DNA of 64,000 bases from VBKO01 sp036393835 (GTDB lineage: Bacteria > Myxococcota > Myxococcia > Myxococcales > 40CM-4-68-19), in contig DASWGI010000034.1 of assembly GCA_036393835.1 (NCBI GenBank), forward strand, positions 1 through 64,000, in the 5' to 3' direction. The notes beneath the pieces are model-generated. The model searched no databases. It saw only the letters and a list, made by a program, of their open reading frames with translations, and was not told the origin of the DNA. This document shows, one piece after another, positions 41,195 to 49,643 of this stretch. The position numbers were made by a program, and so were the translations under genes. Position 1 is the first letter of the stretch, and every line of letters begins with the position of its first letter.

Positions 41195-41223
41195 TTGACA
41201 GCCCGGGGACCTTCGCCGAGTCT
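41195..41223 (+). promoter_or_regulatory. Promoter of the dcw cluster upstream of mraZ
   Basis: TTGACA (41195-41200) with a poor -10 candidate GAGTCT (41218-41223) 17 bp later. The -35 lies within GCTTGCTTGACAGCCC, identical to the sequence upstream of the Pal-like gene. A GCCCCAC-CT-GTGGGGC hairpin (41152-41167) lies just upstream. The mraZ ATG at 41253 has GGGAAGAA before it. Confidence 0.45.
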
Positions 41224-41252
41224 GCGCATGCGGTGGATCGAAGTGGGAAGAA

Positions 41253-41747
41253 ATGGAAAGCAGGACCCCACCGCGGATCGAGGAGCCACGGGTCGTGTCC
41301 TTCACCGGCGTCTACCAGCACCAGATCGACGCGAAGGGGCGGACCAGCCTGCCTTCGCGCTTTCGCGAGGTGCTCGCGGCGCAGGGCGCGGACAAGCTGT
41401 TCGTGACCACCGACCTGTTCGATTCCTGCCTGCAGGCGTACGCGCCCGCGCAGTGGACGGCCTTCACCCAGAAGGTGGCCGCGCTCTCCCAGTTCGATCC
41501 CTCGGTGCGCCTCTTGGTGCGCAGCTTCGTCGCGCCCGCGCAGGAGTGCCCGGTCGACAAGGTGGGCCGCATCCTCATCCCGCCGCCGCTGCGCGAGCAC
41601 GCCGGTCTCGCCGACGAGGTCACCTGGGCGGGCACGGTGGAGCGCATCGAGATCTGGTCGCCCGCGCGCTGGCTGGAGACGCAGAAGGCGGCGCGCGCAC
41701 CCGAGGCCCAGGCGCAGCTTGCAGCGCGCCTCCACCAGCTTCTCTAG
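41253..41747 (+). CDS. mraZ: Transcriptional regulator MraZ
   Basis: A 164-residue protein of two SpoVT/AbrB-like halves: FTGVYQHQIDAKGRTSLPSRFREVL and FVAPAQECPVDKVGRILIPPPLREHAGL, each holding the DxxGR(I/T)xxP motif. MraZ represses its own cluster by binding repeats near the promoter. The family is usually about 145-150 residues; the extra length is a 15-residue N-terminal lead (MESRTPPRIEEPRVV). First gene of the division/wall cluster that runs to ftsZ. Confidence 0.95.
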   Translation: MESRTPPRIEEPRVVSFTGVYQHQIDAKGRTSLPSRFREVLAAQGADKLFVTTDLFDSCLQAYAPAQWTAFTQKVAALSQFDPSVRLLVRSFVAPAQECPVDKVGRILIPPPLREHAGLADEVTWAGTVERIEIWSPARWLETQKAARAPEAQAQLAARLHQLL

Positions 41748-41756
41748 GAGACGACG

Positions 41757-42227
41757 ATGAGTGAACGGACGCGCATCCGGGGAATCGCACAGCGGGAAGC
41801 GCCGCGCCCACGCAGGGTGGAAGGCGCGGCGGTGCTCGCGCTTACGCCCGCGCCGGGTCCGCGGCCGGCCGGCCAGAAGTGGGAGGAGTCGCAGGCTACC
41901 GTGGCGGTGCGGGGCGAGCTGGACCGCGACGCTCTCTGGGCCATCGACTACACCATCGGCCGCGCGTCCCTCGAGGCGGGCCGCATCGTGCTCGACCTGC
42001 GCGAGGTCACCCACCTCGATTACGCGGGCGTGCCGGAGCTGGTGGCGCGGCGCCGCGAGCTGCGCGCCCGCGGCGGCGAGCTGGTGGTGGTGGTGCGCAA
42101 TCCCTACGTGGCAAACATCCTCAAGGCGGCGGGCGGCGCGGACCTGCTCGTCTGCCGCACTCCGGACGAGGCGTTCGCCGACGTCGCCGTGGCGCGCCCG
42201 AACGCTTTGCGCCGCAGGCAGCAATAG
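41757..42227 (+). CDS. STAS-domain protein inserted between mraZ and rsmH
   Basis: A 156-residue protein. After a basic 45-residue head, the domain ATVAVRGELDRDALWAIDYTIGRASLEAGRIVLDLREVTHLDYAGVPELVARRRELRARGGELVVVVRNPYVANILKAAGGADLLV matches anti-sigma-factor-antagonist (STAS) folds. The usual phosphorylatable Ser in the DSSG turn is replaced: the sequence is LDYAG, so Tyr-Ala take those places. A STAS gene is not part of the standard dcw cluster. It lies 9 bases after mraZ and 26 bases before rsmH in the same orientation. Confidence 0.75.
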   Translation: MSERTRIRGIAQREAPRPRRVEGAAVLALTPAPGPRPAGQKWEESQATVAVRGELDRDALWAIDYTIGRASLEAGRIVLDLREVTHLDYAGVPELVARRRELRARGGELVVVVRNPYVANILKAAGGADLLVCRTPDEAFADVAVARPNALRRRQQ

Positions 42228-42253
42228 GAACCCCGGCGGGTGGAGACCTCTTC

Positions 42254-43186
42254 GTGCAGCCCTTCGAGCATCGGACCGTGCTGCGCCGCGAGGCCGTGGA
42301 CCTTCTCGCGCCCGCTCCCGGCAAGGTGTTCCTCGACGGGACCCTCGGCGGCGGAGGGCACGCCGAGGCGCTGCTCGACGCCGGCGCGCGGGTGATCGGT
42401 CTCGACCAGGACCCGGCCGCGCTCCGCGCGGCGCGCGCCCGCCTCGGCGCCCGCGGCGAGCGGTTCGTCGCCGAGCAGGCCAATTTCCGCGACGCCCGTT
42501 CCGTGCTCGACCGGCTCGGAGTTCGCGAGGTGGACGGCGCGCTGGTCGATCTCGGCGTCTCCAGCCCGCAGCTGGACGATCCGGCGCGCGGCTTCTCCTT
42601 CCGCGCGGGCGGCCCGCTCGACATGCGGATGGACCCGACCCGCGGGGAGCCCCTCTCCGCGCTGCTTGTGCGGTGGGACGAGAAGGCGCTGGCGCGCATC
42701 GTGGGCACTCTTGGAGAGGAGCGCTTCGCGCGCCCCATCGCGCGCGCCATCCACCGCGCGCATCGCGAGGGGAAGCTCGGGGACACCGCTCAGCTCGCCG
42801 ACGTCGTCGCGCGGTCGATCCCCCGCAAGGCCTGGCCCAGGGACCTGCACCCGGCCACCCGCACCTTCCAGGCGCTGCGCATCGCGGTGAACGACGAGCT
42901 GGGCGCCCTCTCCGACTTCGTCGGCGACCTGCCGCGCATCGTGGCCCGCGGCGGGCGCGCGGCGGCGATCAGCTTCCACTCCCTGGAGGACCGCATCGTG
43001 AAGCAAGGATTCGCGCAGCTCGCGACCGGCTGCATCTGCCCGCCCCGGCTGCCGGTGTGCGCCTGCGGGCGGGTGGCGCAGTGGAAGGTCCTGACCAGGA
43101 AGGCGGTGCAGACGAGCGAGGCCGAGCAGCGCGAGAACCCGCGCTCGCGCAGCGCGCGCCTGCGCGCGGTGGAGAGGCTGGCATGA
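42254..43186 (+). CDS. rsmH: 16S rRNA (cytosine-1402-N4)-methyltransferase
   Basis: A 310-residue SAM methylase. GTG 42254 starts VQPFEHRTVLRREAVDLL with GGAG nine bases upstream. SAM site FLDGTLGGGGHAEALL; then IGLDQDPAALRAAR, GALVDLGVSSPQLDDPARGFSFRAGGPLDMRMD, LHPATRTFQALRIAVNDEL and AAISFHSLEDRIVKQGF, the characteristic RsmH/MraW blocks, with CICPPRLPVCACGR near the end. Methylates C1402 of 16S rRNA. ATGA overlap with ftsL. Confidence 0.97.
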   Translation: MQPFEHRTVLRREAVDLLAPAPGKVFLDGTLGGGGHAEALLDAGARVIGLDQDPAALRAARARLGARGERFVAEQANFRDARSVLDRLGVREVDGALVDLGVSSPQLDDPARGFSFRAGGPLDMRMDPTRGEPLSALLVRWDEKALARIVGTLGEERFARPIARAIHRAHREGKLGDTAQLADVVARSIPRKAWPRDLHPATRTFQALRIAVNDELGALSDFVGDLPRIVARGGRAAAISFHSLEDRIVKQGFAQLATGCICPPRLPVCACGRVAQWKVLTRKAVQTSEAEQRENPRSRSARLRAVERLA

Positions 43187-43542
43187 GCTGCGCAATTCGC
43201 AAGACGGGGTTTCGCGGCCGGCGCGCCGCCTGCGGGCTGCGCCAGCTCGGGGCGGCGACGCTCGCCTGCGCGCTGCTCGCCGCCGCGGCGCTGCTGCAGA
43301 TCTGGGTGCGCACCCGCGTGACCGAGCAGGGCTACCGCCTCTCGCGCCTCTCCGCCGAGCGCCAGCAGCTCGTCCGCGATCACGAGCGGCTGCAGCTCGC
43401 CGCCGCGCGGCTGGGCGGCGCGCAACGCATCGAGGACCTGGCGCGCGCGCGCCTCGGCATGGGCCCTCCCCCGGCGGATCGGATCATCGTCCTGGTCGGC
43501 GGCGCGCTGCGCTCGAGCGCCTCGATGGTCGCGTCCAAGTAG
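43183..43542 (+). CDS. ftsL: Cell division protein FtsL
   Basis: A 119-residue bitopic protein located between rsmH and ftsI, the conserved place of ftsL. A basic N-terminus is followed by one membrane helix (LGAATLACALLAAAALLQIWV, residues 22-42) and a short coiled coil (RLSRLSAERQQLVRDHERLQLAAARL), then RIEDLARARLGMGPPPADRIIVL. FtsL forms a complex with FtsQ and FtsB and activates FtsWI. Sequence conservation in this family is low, so the call rests on topology and position. Confidence 0.85.
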   Translation: MSCAIRKTGFRGRRAACGLRQLGAATLACALLAAAALLQIWVRTRVTEQGYRLSRLSAERQQLVRDHERLQLAAARLGGAQRIEDLARARLGMGPPPADRIIVLVGGALRSSASMVASK

Positions 43543-43550
43543 GAGGGGCG

Positions 43551-45554
43551 GTGTACCAGCGCGGGCGCAACGCCAGAGGAGACGCCGGCCGCTGGATGCG
43601 GGTGCGCGCGGCGCTGGCCGGCGCGGCGCTCCTCCTGGGCTTCGGCGTGGTCCTCGCCCGCGCCGCCAAGGTGCAACTCCTCGATCGCGCCCGGCTGTCG
43701 CGGCTGGCGCGCGACCAGACCCGCCGCGAGATCGAATGGGCTCCGCGGCGGGGACCCATCGCCGACCGCCGCGGGACGACGCTGGCGGTCACCCAGGACG
43801 TGGACTCGATCTTCGCCGATCCGGCCGCGTTCACGACGCACAGGGAGCGCGCCGCCGCGGCGGACCTCCTCGCCCGCGCGCTCCGCGCCGATCGCGCCAA
43901 GGTGCTCGGCCGCCTCGCCGGGGAGAAACGCTTCGTGTGGCTCAAGCGGCGGGTGGACGAGGACACCGCGGCGCGCGTCGCCGGGCTCGGGCTCGACGGC
44001 GTCGAGCTGGTCAAGGAGCCGAAGCGCTTCTATCCGCAGCGGGCGCTGGCGGGGCACGTGCTCGGCTTCGTCGGGGAAGAAGGCGGCCAGGAAGGGCTGG
44101 AGCGCGAGCTGGACGCGTCGCTGCGCGGCAAGCCGGTCTCCGTGCAGGCCGTGCGCGACGCCCGGGGGGCCACGGTGCTGGCGCAGGGCGCGCCGGATCC
44201 GGTCGACCTCACCGGCGCGACCGTCACCCTGACCCTCGACTCGGCCATCCAGCTCACGGCCGAGCGCGAGCTGTCGCGGGCCGTCGCCTCGTCGCGAGCA
44301 TCCGCCGGATGGGCGGCGGTGATCGACGTGCAGAGCGGCGCCGTGCTCGCGCTGGCCTCGAACCCGGCCTTCGACGCGAACAAGCCCGGCCGCGATCCGG
44401 CGGTCTGGCGCAATCGCGCCGTGCAGGACCAGCTGGAGCCGGGGTCGACCCTCAAGAGCTTCGTGGTGGCGGCGGCGCTCGACGCCGGCGTGCTGGATCC
44501 CGCAAAGCCGCTCTACTGCGAGAACGGCGTCTGGGAACGCAACGGCCACCTTCTCCACGACAGCCACAAGATCAGGTGGGCCACGCCCGCGGCGGTGCTG
44601 CGCGAGTCGTCCAACATCTGCGCCGCCAAGATCGGCGAGGCGCTCGGCAAGCAGCGGCTCGTCGCTGCGCTCCGCGCCTTCGGGTTCGGCGAGCGCACCT
44701 TCGTGGGGCTCCCCGGCGAGGCGCGGGGCGCGCTGCCCGATCCGGGCCGCATGCCGAACATCGCGGTGGACACCGTCTCCTTCGGCCAGGGCCTGTCCGC
44801 GACCGGCCTGCAGACGGTGATGGCGATGGCGGCCATCGCCAATGGCGGGCTCCTGCTCAAGCCGTTCATCGTCTCCAAGGTGGTGGCGCCGGACGGCAAG
44901 GTTCTCTTGCAACGCCAGCGCGAGGAGGTGCGGCGGGTGCTGCGTCCGGCCACCGCGCGCGAGATCACCGCGATGCTCGAGCAAGTGGTGGAGAAGGGCA
45001 CCGGGATGAAGGCGCGCGTGAGCGGCTTCCGCGTCGCCGGCAAGACCGGCACGGCGCAGAAGGTCGACCCGGTCCGCGGCGGGTACGGCGACAAGCGGCT
45101 GGCCAGCTTCCTCGGCTTCTTGCCCGCGGACGAGCCGCGGCTGGCCATCCTGGTCGCGGTCGACGAGCCCGAGGGCGACGTCTTCGGCGGCTCGGTGGCC
45201 GCGCCCGCGTGGAGCGCGATCGCGGCGGAGGCGCTCCGCCAGATCGGCGTCGCCCCCGACAGCGCGCGCGAAGAGATCGCGTTCGCCTCCGTCGCGCAGA
45301 CGCCCGATGACGAGGTGAGCGCCGAGGAGCTCGAGCTGGACCGCGAGCCGCAACCCGCGAGCCGCAAGCCGGATCGGTCCGTGGTCCCCGATCTGACCGG
45401 CCTGCCCGCGCGGTCCGCGGTCCGCAGGCTCGCCGAGGCCGCGCTCGAGCCGGAGCTGCGGGGCAGCGGCAGGACGGTCGCCCAGTCGCCTCGGCCGGGC
45501 GCCATTGTCAAGCGCGGTGCACGCGTGCGCGTCACGCTGGCGCCGTCGGGATGA
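43551..45554 (+). CDS. ftsI: Division-specific transpeptidase FtsI (PBP3) with a PASTA domain
   Basis: A 667-residue class B penicillin-binding protein from GTG 43551. One membrane helix (about 17-37), a pedestal domain (RRGPIADRRGTTLAVTQDVDSIFADP), then the transpeptidase with LEPGSTLKSF (catalytic Ser), SSN (RESSNICAAK) and KTGT. The C-terminal 65 residues (VVPDLTGLPARSAVRRLAEAALEPELRGSGRTVAQSPRPGAIVKRGARVRVTLAP) form one PASTA domain, a feature more usual in Gram-positive and SpoVD-like proteins but also seen in deltaproteobacterial relatives. Cross-links septal peptidoglycan with FtsW. Confidence 0.95.
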   Translation: MYQRGRNARGDAGRWMRVRAALAGAALLLGFGVVLARAAKVQLLDRARLSRLARDQTRREIEWAPRRGPIADRRGTTLAVTQDVDSIFADPAAFTTHRERAAAADLLARALRADRAKVLGRLAGEKRFVWLKRRVDEDTAARVAGLGLDGVELVKEPKRFYPQRALAGHVLGFVGEEGGQEGLERELDASLRGKPVSVQAVRDARGATVLAQGAPDPVDLTGATVTLTLDSAIQLTAERELSRAVASSRASAGWAAVIDVQSGAVLALASNPAFDANKPGRDPAVWRNRAVQDQLEPGSTLKSFVVAAALDAGVLDPAKPLYCENGVWERNGHLLHDSHKIRWATPAAVLRESSNICAAKIGEALGKQRLVAALRAFGFGERTFVGLPGEARGALPDPGRMPNIAVDTVSFGQGLSATGLQTVMAMAAIANGGLLLKPFIVSKVVAPDGKVLLQRQREEVRRVLRPATAREITAMLEQVVEKGTGMKARVSGFRVAGKTGTAQKVDPVRGGYGDKRLASFLGFLPADEPRLAILVAVDEPEGDVFGGSVAAPAWSAIAAEALRQIGVAPDSAREEIAFASVAQTPDDEVSAEELELDREPQPASRKPDRSVVPDLTGLPARSAVRRLAEAALEPELRGSGRTVAQSPRPGAIVKRGARVRVTLAPSG

Positions 45555-45566
45555 GCGGCGTACACC

Positions 45567-47081
45567 ATGGGGCTCGAAGTGAGGCTTCCTGAGCTCTTCA
45601 CAGGGATCGATGTCCGCCTGCCGCCGCGCGCGGAAGAGGTCGATGTGCGCGCTCTGGCGGTCGATTCGCGAAAGGTGGGTCCGGGTGCGCTGTTCGCGGC
45701 GCTCCAGGGCGTCGTGGCCGACGGCGCGGACTTCGCGCCCCAGGCGGTCGAGCGCGGCGCGGCGGCGGTGCTGAGCGATCGCGAGCTCGAGGTCGCGCCC
45801 GCCGCGCTGATCGTCGCGCCCGATGCCCGGCGCGCATTCTCGCAGGCGGCATCGCGGTTCCACGGCGAGCCGTCGAAGCGGATGCGGCTCGTCGGCGTGA
45901 CCGGCACCAACGGGAAGACGACCACCGCGTACCTCGTCGAGCAGCTCGCGGCCGCGCGGGGCCTGCGGACCGGGCTGATCGGCACCGTCGAGTCCCGCTG
46001 GCCGGGCGGCCGCGAAGGCGCGATCCACACCACGCCCGAGTCCCACGACCTCCAGGAGCTGCTCGCGCGCATGGCCCAGGCAGGGGCGCAGCTCGTCGCC
46101 ATGGAAGTGTCGAGCCATGCTCTGGCGCAGGAGCGGGTCTCCGGGTGCACCTTCGCGGCGGCGGCGTTCACCAACTTGACCCGCGACCACCTCGACTACC
46201 ACGGCACCCTGGAGGCGTACTTCGAAGCCAAGGCGCGCCTGTTCCGCGAGCTGTTGCCTGCGGGCGCGCCCGCGGTGCTGAACCTCGACGATCCCCGTTG
46301 TGCCCAGCTCGCGCAAGCGCTTCCCGGCTCGATCGGGTTCAGCGCGCGGGGCGCCGCCGGAGCGCGCCTCGAGGCCCGAGGCCTGCAGAGCGACCTGGAA
46401 GGGATCCGCTTCGATCTGCGCGGCGGATTCGGCGAGGCGCGGATCGAGAGCCCCCTGGTCGGCGCGCACAACGCGGAGAACCTGCTCGCGGCGCTCGGCC
46501 TGCTCCTCGGGCTCGGCATGCCGCTCGTGGAGCTGGCGCAGGCGGCGGCGCAGGCGCGCGGAGCTCCGGGGCGGCTGGAGCGCGTGCCCGATCCGGGCGG
46601 CCGGGTCGTGCTGGTCGACTACGCGCACACGGACGACGCGCTCGCGCGCGTGCTCGACGCCGTCCGCGCGGCCGCCGGGAGCAAGGCGCGCGTGATCTGC
46701 GTCTTCGGGTGCGGCGGCGATCGCGACCGCGGCAAGCGGCCGCTGATGGGTCAAGCGGCGGCGCGGCGAGCCGACCTGGTGGTGGCGACCAGCGACAACC
46801 CGCGGACCGAGGATCCCCTCGCCATCCTGGCGGACATCGAGCCCGGCCTCTCCAAGCACAAGCGAAAGATGGGGATGTCGGACGCGCGCGCGGGGCGCGA
46901 CGGCTACTGCATCATCCCCGACCGGGCGGCGGCCATCGAGCTGGCGCTGCGCAGCGCGCGTGCCGGCGACGCGGTGGTCATCGCGGGCAAGGGCCACGAG
47001 GACTACCAGATCGTCGGCACCGAGAGGCTCAGCTTCGACGACCGCGTGGAAGCGCGGCGCGCGCTGGAGGCGCTGCGATGA
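45567..47081 (+). CDS. murE: UDP-MurNAc-L-Ala-D-Glu:meso-diaminopimelate ligase
   Basis: A 504-residue Mur ligase. ATP loop GVTGTNGKTTTAYLVEQL, middle domain FTNLTRDHLDYHGTLEAYFEAKARLFREL, NAENLLAALGLLLGLGMP and the C-terminal VIAGKGHEDYQIVG. The substrate-specificity motif is DNPR (TSDNPRTEDP), which binds meso-diaminopimelate, so the wall is DAP-type. The N-terminal ALAVDSRKVGPGALFAALQG is the UDP-binding part. ATG 45567. Its stop overlaps the murF ATG. Confidence 0.97.
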   Translation: MGLEVRLPELFTGIDVRLPPRAEEVDVRALAVDSRKVGPGALFAALQGVVADGADFAPQAVERGAAAVLSDRELEVAPAALIVAPDARRAFSQAASRFHGEPSKRMRLVGVTGTNGKTTTAYLVEQLAAARGLRTGLIGTVESRWPGGREGAIHTTPESHDLQELLARMAQAGAQLVAMEVSSHALAQERVSGCTFAAAAFTNLTRDHLDYHGTLEAYFEAKARLFRELLPAGAPAVLNLDDPRCAQLAQALPGSIGFSARGAAGARLEARGLQSDLEGIRFDLRGGFGEARIESPLVGAHNAENLLAALGLLLGLGMPLVELAQAAAQARGAPGRLERVPDPGGRVVLVDYAHTDDALARVLDAVRAAAGSKARVICVFGCGGDRDRGKRPLMGQAAARRADLVVATSDNPRTEDPLAILADIEPGLSKHKRKMGMSDARAGRDGYCIIPDRAAAIELALRSARAGDAVVIAGKGHEDYQIVGTERLSFDDRVEARRALEALR

Positions 47082-48514
47082 GCGCCCGGTTCACCGCCGG
47101 GCAGGCCGCGTGGGCCGCCGGCGCGCAGCTCCTCTCGGGCCCCCCGGATCGGATGTTCGAGGGAGCGTTCACCGATTCGCGCAGCCCGGTCCGCGGCGCG
47201 CTTTTCGTGGCGCTGGTGGGAGAGCGGCACGACGGCAGCCGCTTCGCCGCCGCCGCCGCCCAGGCCGGGGCGGCGGGCGTCCTGGTCCCCTCCGCGGCCG
47301 CGCCGCGCGTGCGCGAAGAGCTGGCCGCGCAGGGCCTCGGGCCCGCGCTCCTCGCCGCGCCGGACACCGGCCGCGCCCTGGGCGGGCTCGCGCACGCCTG
47401 GCGCGAGAGCCTGCACGCGGTGCGCGTGGTGTGCGTCACCGGCTCGACCGGCAAGACCTCCACCAAGGAGCTGATCGCGGCGGTGCTCGAGACGGCGGGC
47501 CCGACGCTCAAGACGGAAGGCAATCTGAACAACGAGGTGGGCGTGCCGCTCACCTTGCTGCGCCTCTCGCCCGAGCACCGCCACGCGGTCGTCGAGGCGG
47601 GCATGAACCACCTGGGCGAGATCGCCCGGCTCGCCGCCTGGGCCGACCCGGACGTGGGACTGGTCACCACCGTGGGCCCGGTGCACCTCGAAGGGACCGG
47701 CTCGATCGAGGGCGTGGCGCACGCCAAGGGCGAGCTGTTCCACGCCCTGCGCGAGAGCGCCACCGCGGTGGCCAATGCGGACGACCCGCCAGTGCTCCTC
47801 CAGGCTCGGCTCTCGCGGCGGCGGCTGATCACCTTCGGGGCGTCCACCGCGGCCCACGTCCGGCTCCTCTCCGCGCACCACGGCGGGCCCGGCCTGCGCG
47901 TCGAGCTGGCGTTCCCGGACGGGAAGACGCGCAGGGCCGAGCTGCACCTGATCGGCACGCACAACGGCCACAACGCGGTCGCGGCCGCGGCGGTCGGGTT
48001 CGGGCTCGGGCTCGATCCGGAGCAGATCGTCCGCGGCCTCGGCGATGCCCGTACGCTCGGCCGCCGCATGCGGCCGGTCCGGCTGCCCGGCGGCGGGATG
48101 CTGATCGACGACTGCTACAACGCCAACCCGCAGAGCACCAAGGCGGCGCTGCTCACCTTGACGCACCTGGTGCGGGGCAAGGGGCGCGCCATCGCCGTGT
48201 TGGGCGACATGCTGGAGCTGGGTCCGACCGAGCTGGACCTGCACCGCGACGTGGGACGTTTCGCCGCGGGCGCCGGGCTCGCTCTCCTGGTCTGTTTCGG
48301 CCAGCGGGCGCGGGCGATCGGCGAAGGGGCGATGGAAGCGGGAATCGCCTCCGAGCACGTCGAGTTTGCCGAGGACCCGGCGCAAGCCGTCGAGATCGTG
48401 CGCCGCCACGCGCGGCCGGAGGACGTCATCCTGGTGAAGGGATCGCGAGGAATGAAGATGGAGCGGATCAGCGATCCGCTCGCGGGCGTAGCGCCCGGGC
48501 AGGGAGCGCACTGA
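47078..48514 (+). CDS. murF: UDP-MurNAc-tripeptide:D-Ala-D-Ala ligase
   Basis: A 478-residue Mur ligase from ATG 47078 (ATGA overlap with murE). TDSRSPVRGALFVALVGERHDGSRF, ATP loop VVCVTGSTGKTSTKELIAAVL, EGNLNNEVGVPLTLLRL, VEAGMNHLGEIARLAAWADPDVGLVTTVGPVHLE, IGTHNGHNAVAAAAVGFGLG and LIDDCYNANPQSTKAALLTL are diagnostic. It adds the D-Ala-D-Ala made by Ddl, whose gene is not in this cluster. TGATG overlap with mraY. Confidence 0.97.
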   Translation: MSARFTAGQAAWAAGAQLLSGPPDRMFEGAFTDSRSPVRGALFVALVGERHDGSRFAAAAAQAGAAGVLVPSAAAPRVREELAAQGLGPALLAAPDTGRALGGLAHAWRESLHAVRVVCVTGSTGKTSTKELIAAVLETAGPTLKTEGNLNNEVGVPLTLLRLSPEHRHAVVEAGMNHLGEIARLAAWADPDVGLVTTVGPVHLEGTGSIEGVAHAKGELFHALRESATAVANADDPPVLLQARLSRRRLITFGASTAAHVRLLSAHHGGPGLRVELAFPDGKTRRAELHLIGTHNGHNAVAAAAVGFGLGLDPEQIVRGLGDARTLGRRMRPVRLPGGGMLIDDCYNANPQSTKAALLTLTHLVRGKGRAIAVLGDMLELGPTELDLHRDVGRFAAGAGLALLVCFGQRARAIGEGAMEAGIASEHVEFAEDPAQAVEIVRRHARPEDVILVKGSRGMKMERISDPLAGVAPGQGAH

Positions 48515-49641
48515 TGCTCTACCTGCTGCTCTATCCCTTCGCGGACCGCGTCGCCGCCTTCAACGTGCTCCGCTACCCCTCGTTCCGCATGATCATGGCG
48601 GGGCTGGTCTCCCTGCTGGTGGGCCTGTTGCTCGGCCCCACCTACATCGAGGCGATGCGGCTCAAGCAGTACGGCGCATCGAACGTCCGCGAGGACACGC
48701 CCGCGGCGCACCAGAAGAAGAGCGGCACTCCCTCGATGGGCGGCGGGCTGATCCTCTGGGCGCTCCTGGTCGGGACGCTGCTCTTCGCCGATCTGACCAA
48801 CCGGCTGGTCTGGGCCGCCCTGATCTTCACCCTCGGCTACGGGCTGATCGGGTTCGCCGACGACTGGCTGAAGCTCACCAGGCGCAACTCGAAGGGGCTG
48901 GCCGGCCGGAAGAAGCTCTTCTGGCAGACGGTGATCTTCCTCGGCGTCGTGGCGGTGCTCTTCGTCGACTGGAGGGGCGGGCTGCTCCATCCCCACCTGC
49001 TCCTGGACACGCGCCTGTCGATCCCGTTCATCAAGGTGCGCACCTTCAGCCCGGTCTTGCCCTGGTGGCTGTACCTGCCGTTCGCCTTCATCGTCATCGT
49101 GGGCACCAGCAACGCGGTGAACCTGACCGACGGGTTGGACGGGCTCGCCATCGGCCCCACCATCGTCAGCTCGCTCACCTTCCTCCTGCTCGCGTACCTC
49201 GCCGGCCTGGTGATCAAGGGATTCAACGTCGCCGACTACCTGCTCATCCCGCACATCGAGGGCGCCAGCGAGCTGGCGGTGTTCTGCGCCGCGATGGCCG
49301 GAGCGGGCATCAGCTTCCTCTGGTTCAACACGTACCCGGCCAGCGTCTTCATGGGCGACGTGGGCGCGCTCGCCATCGGCGGCGGGCTCGGGGTCCTCGC
49401 CGTGCTCACCAAGAACGAGGTGGACAGCGCGATCATCCACGGGGTGTTCTTCGTCGAGGCGCTCTCGGTGATGCTGCAGGTCTTCTGGTTCAAGCGCACC
49501 GGCCGGCGCATCTTCCGCATGGCGCCCTTGCACCACCACTTCGAGCTGCAAGGCTGGGCCGAGCCCAAGATCATCGTCCGCTTCTGGATCGTCTCCATCA
49601 TGCTGGCGCTGGTCGGCCTCCTCTCCATCAAGCTGAGGTAG
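48514..49641 (+). CDS. mraY: Phospho-MurNAc-pentapeptide transferase
   Basis: A 375-residue membrane enzyme with about ten helices that makes lipid I on undecaprenyl phosphate. Signature residues: REDTPAAHQKKSGTPSMGG, GLIGFADDWLKLTRRNSKGL (the Asp-Asp pair), VGTSNAVNLTDGLDGLAIG, FNTYPASVFMGDVGALAIGG and MAPLHHHFELQGWAEPKIIVRFWI. Length and order match the family exactly. Confidence 0.97.
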   Translation: MLYLLLYPFADRVAAFNVLRYPSFRMIMAGLVSLLVGLLLGPTYIEAMRLKQYGASNVREDTPAAHQKKSGTPSMGGGLILWALLVGTLLFADLTNRLVWAALIFTLGYGLIGFADDWLKLTRRNSKGLAGRKKLFWQTVIFLGVVAVLFVDWRGGLLHPHLLLDTRLSIPFIKVRTFSPVLPWWLYLPFAFIVIVGTSNAVNLTDGLDGLAIGPTIVSSLTFLLLAYLAGLVIKGFNVADYLLIPHIEGASELAVFCAAMAGAGISFLWFNTYPASVFMGDVGALAIGGGLGVLAVLTKNEVDSAIIHGVFFVEALSVMLQVFWFKRTGRRIFRMAPLHHHFELQGWAEPKIIVRFWIVSIMLALVGLLSIKLR

Positions 49642-49643
49642 CG

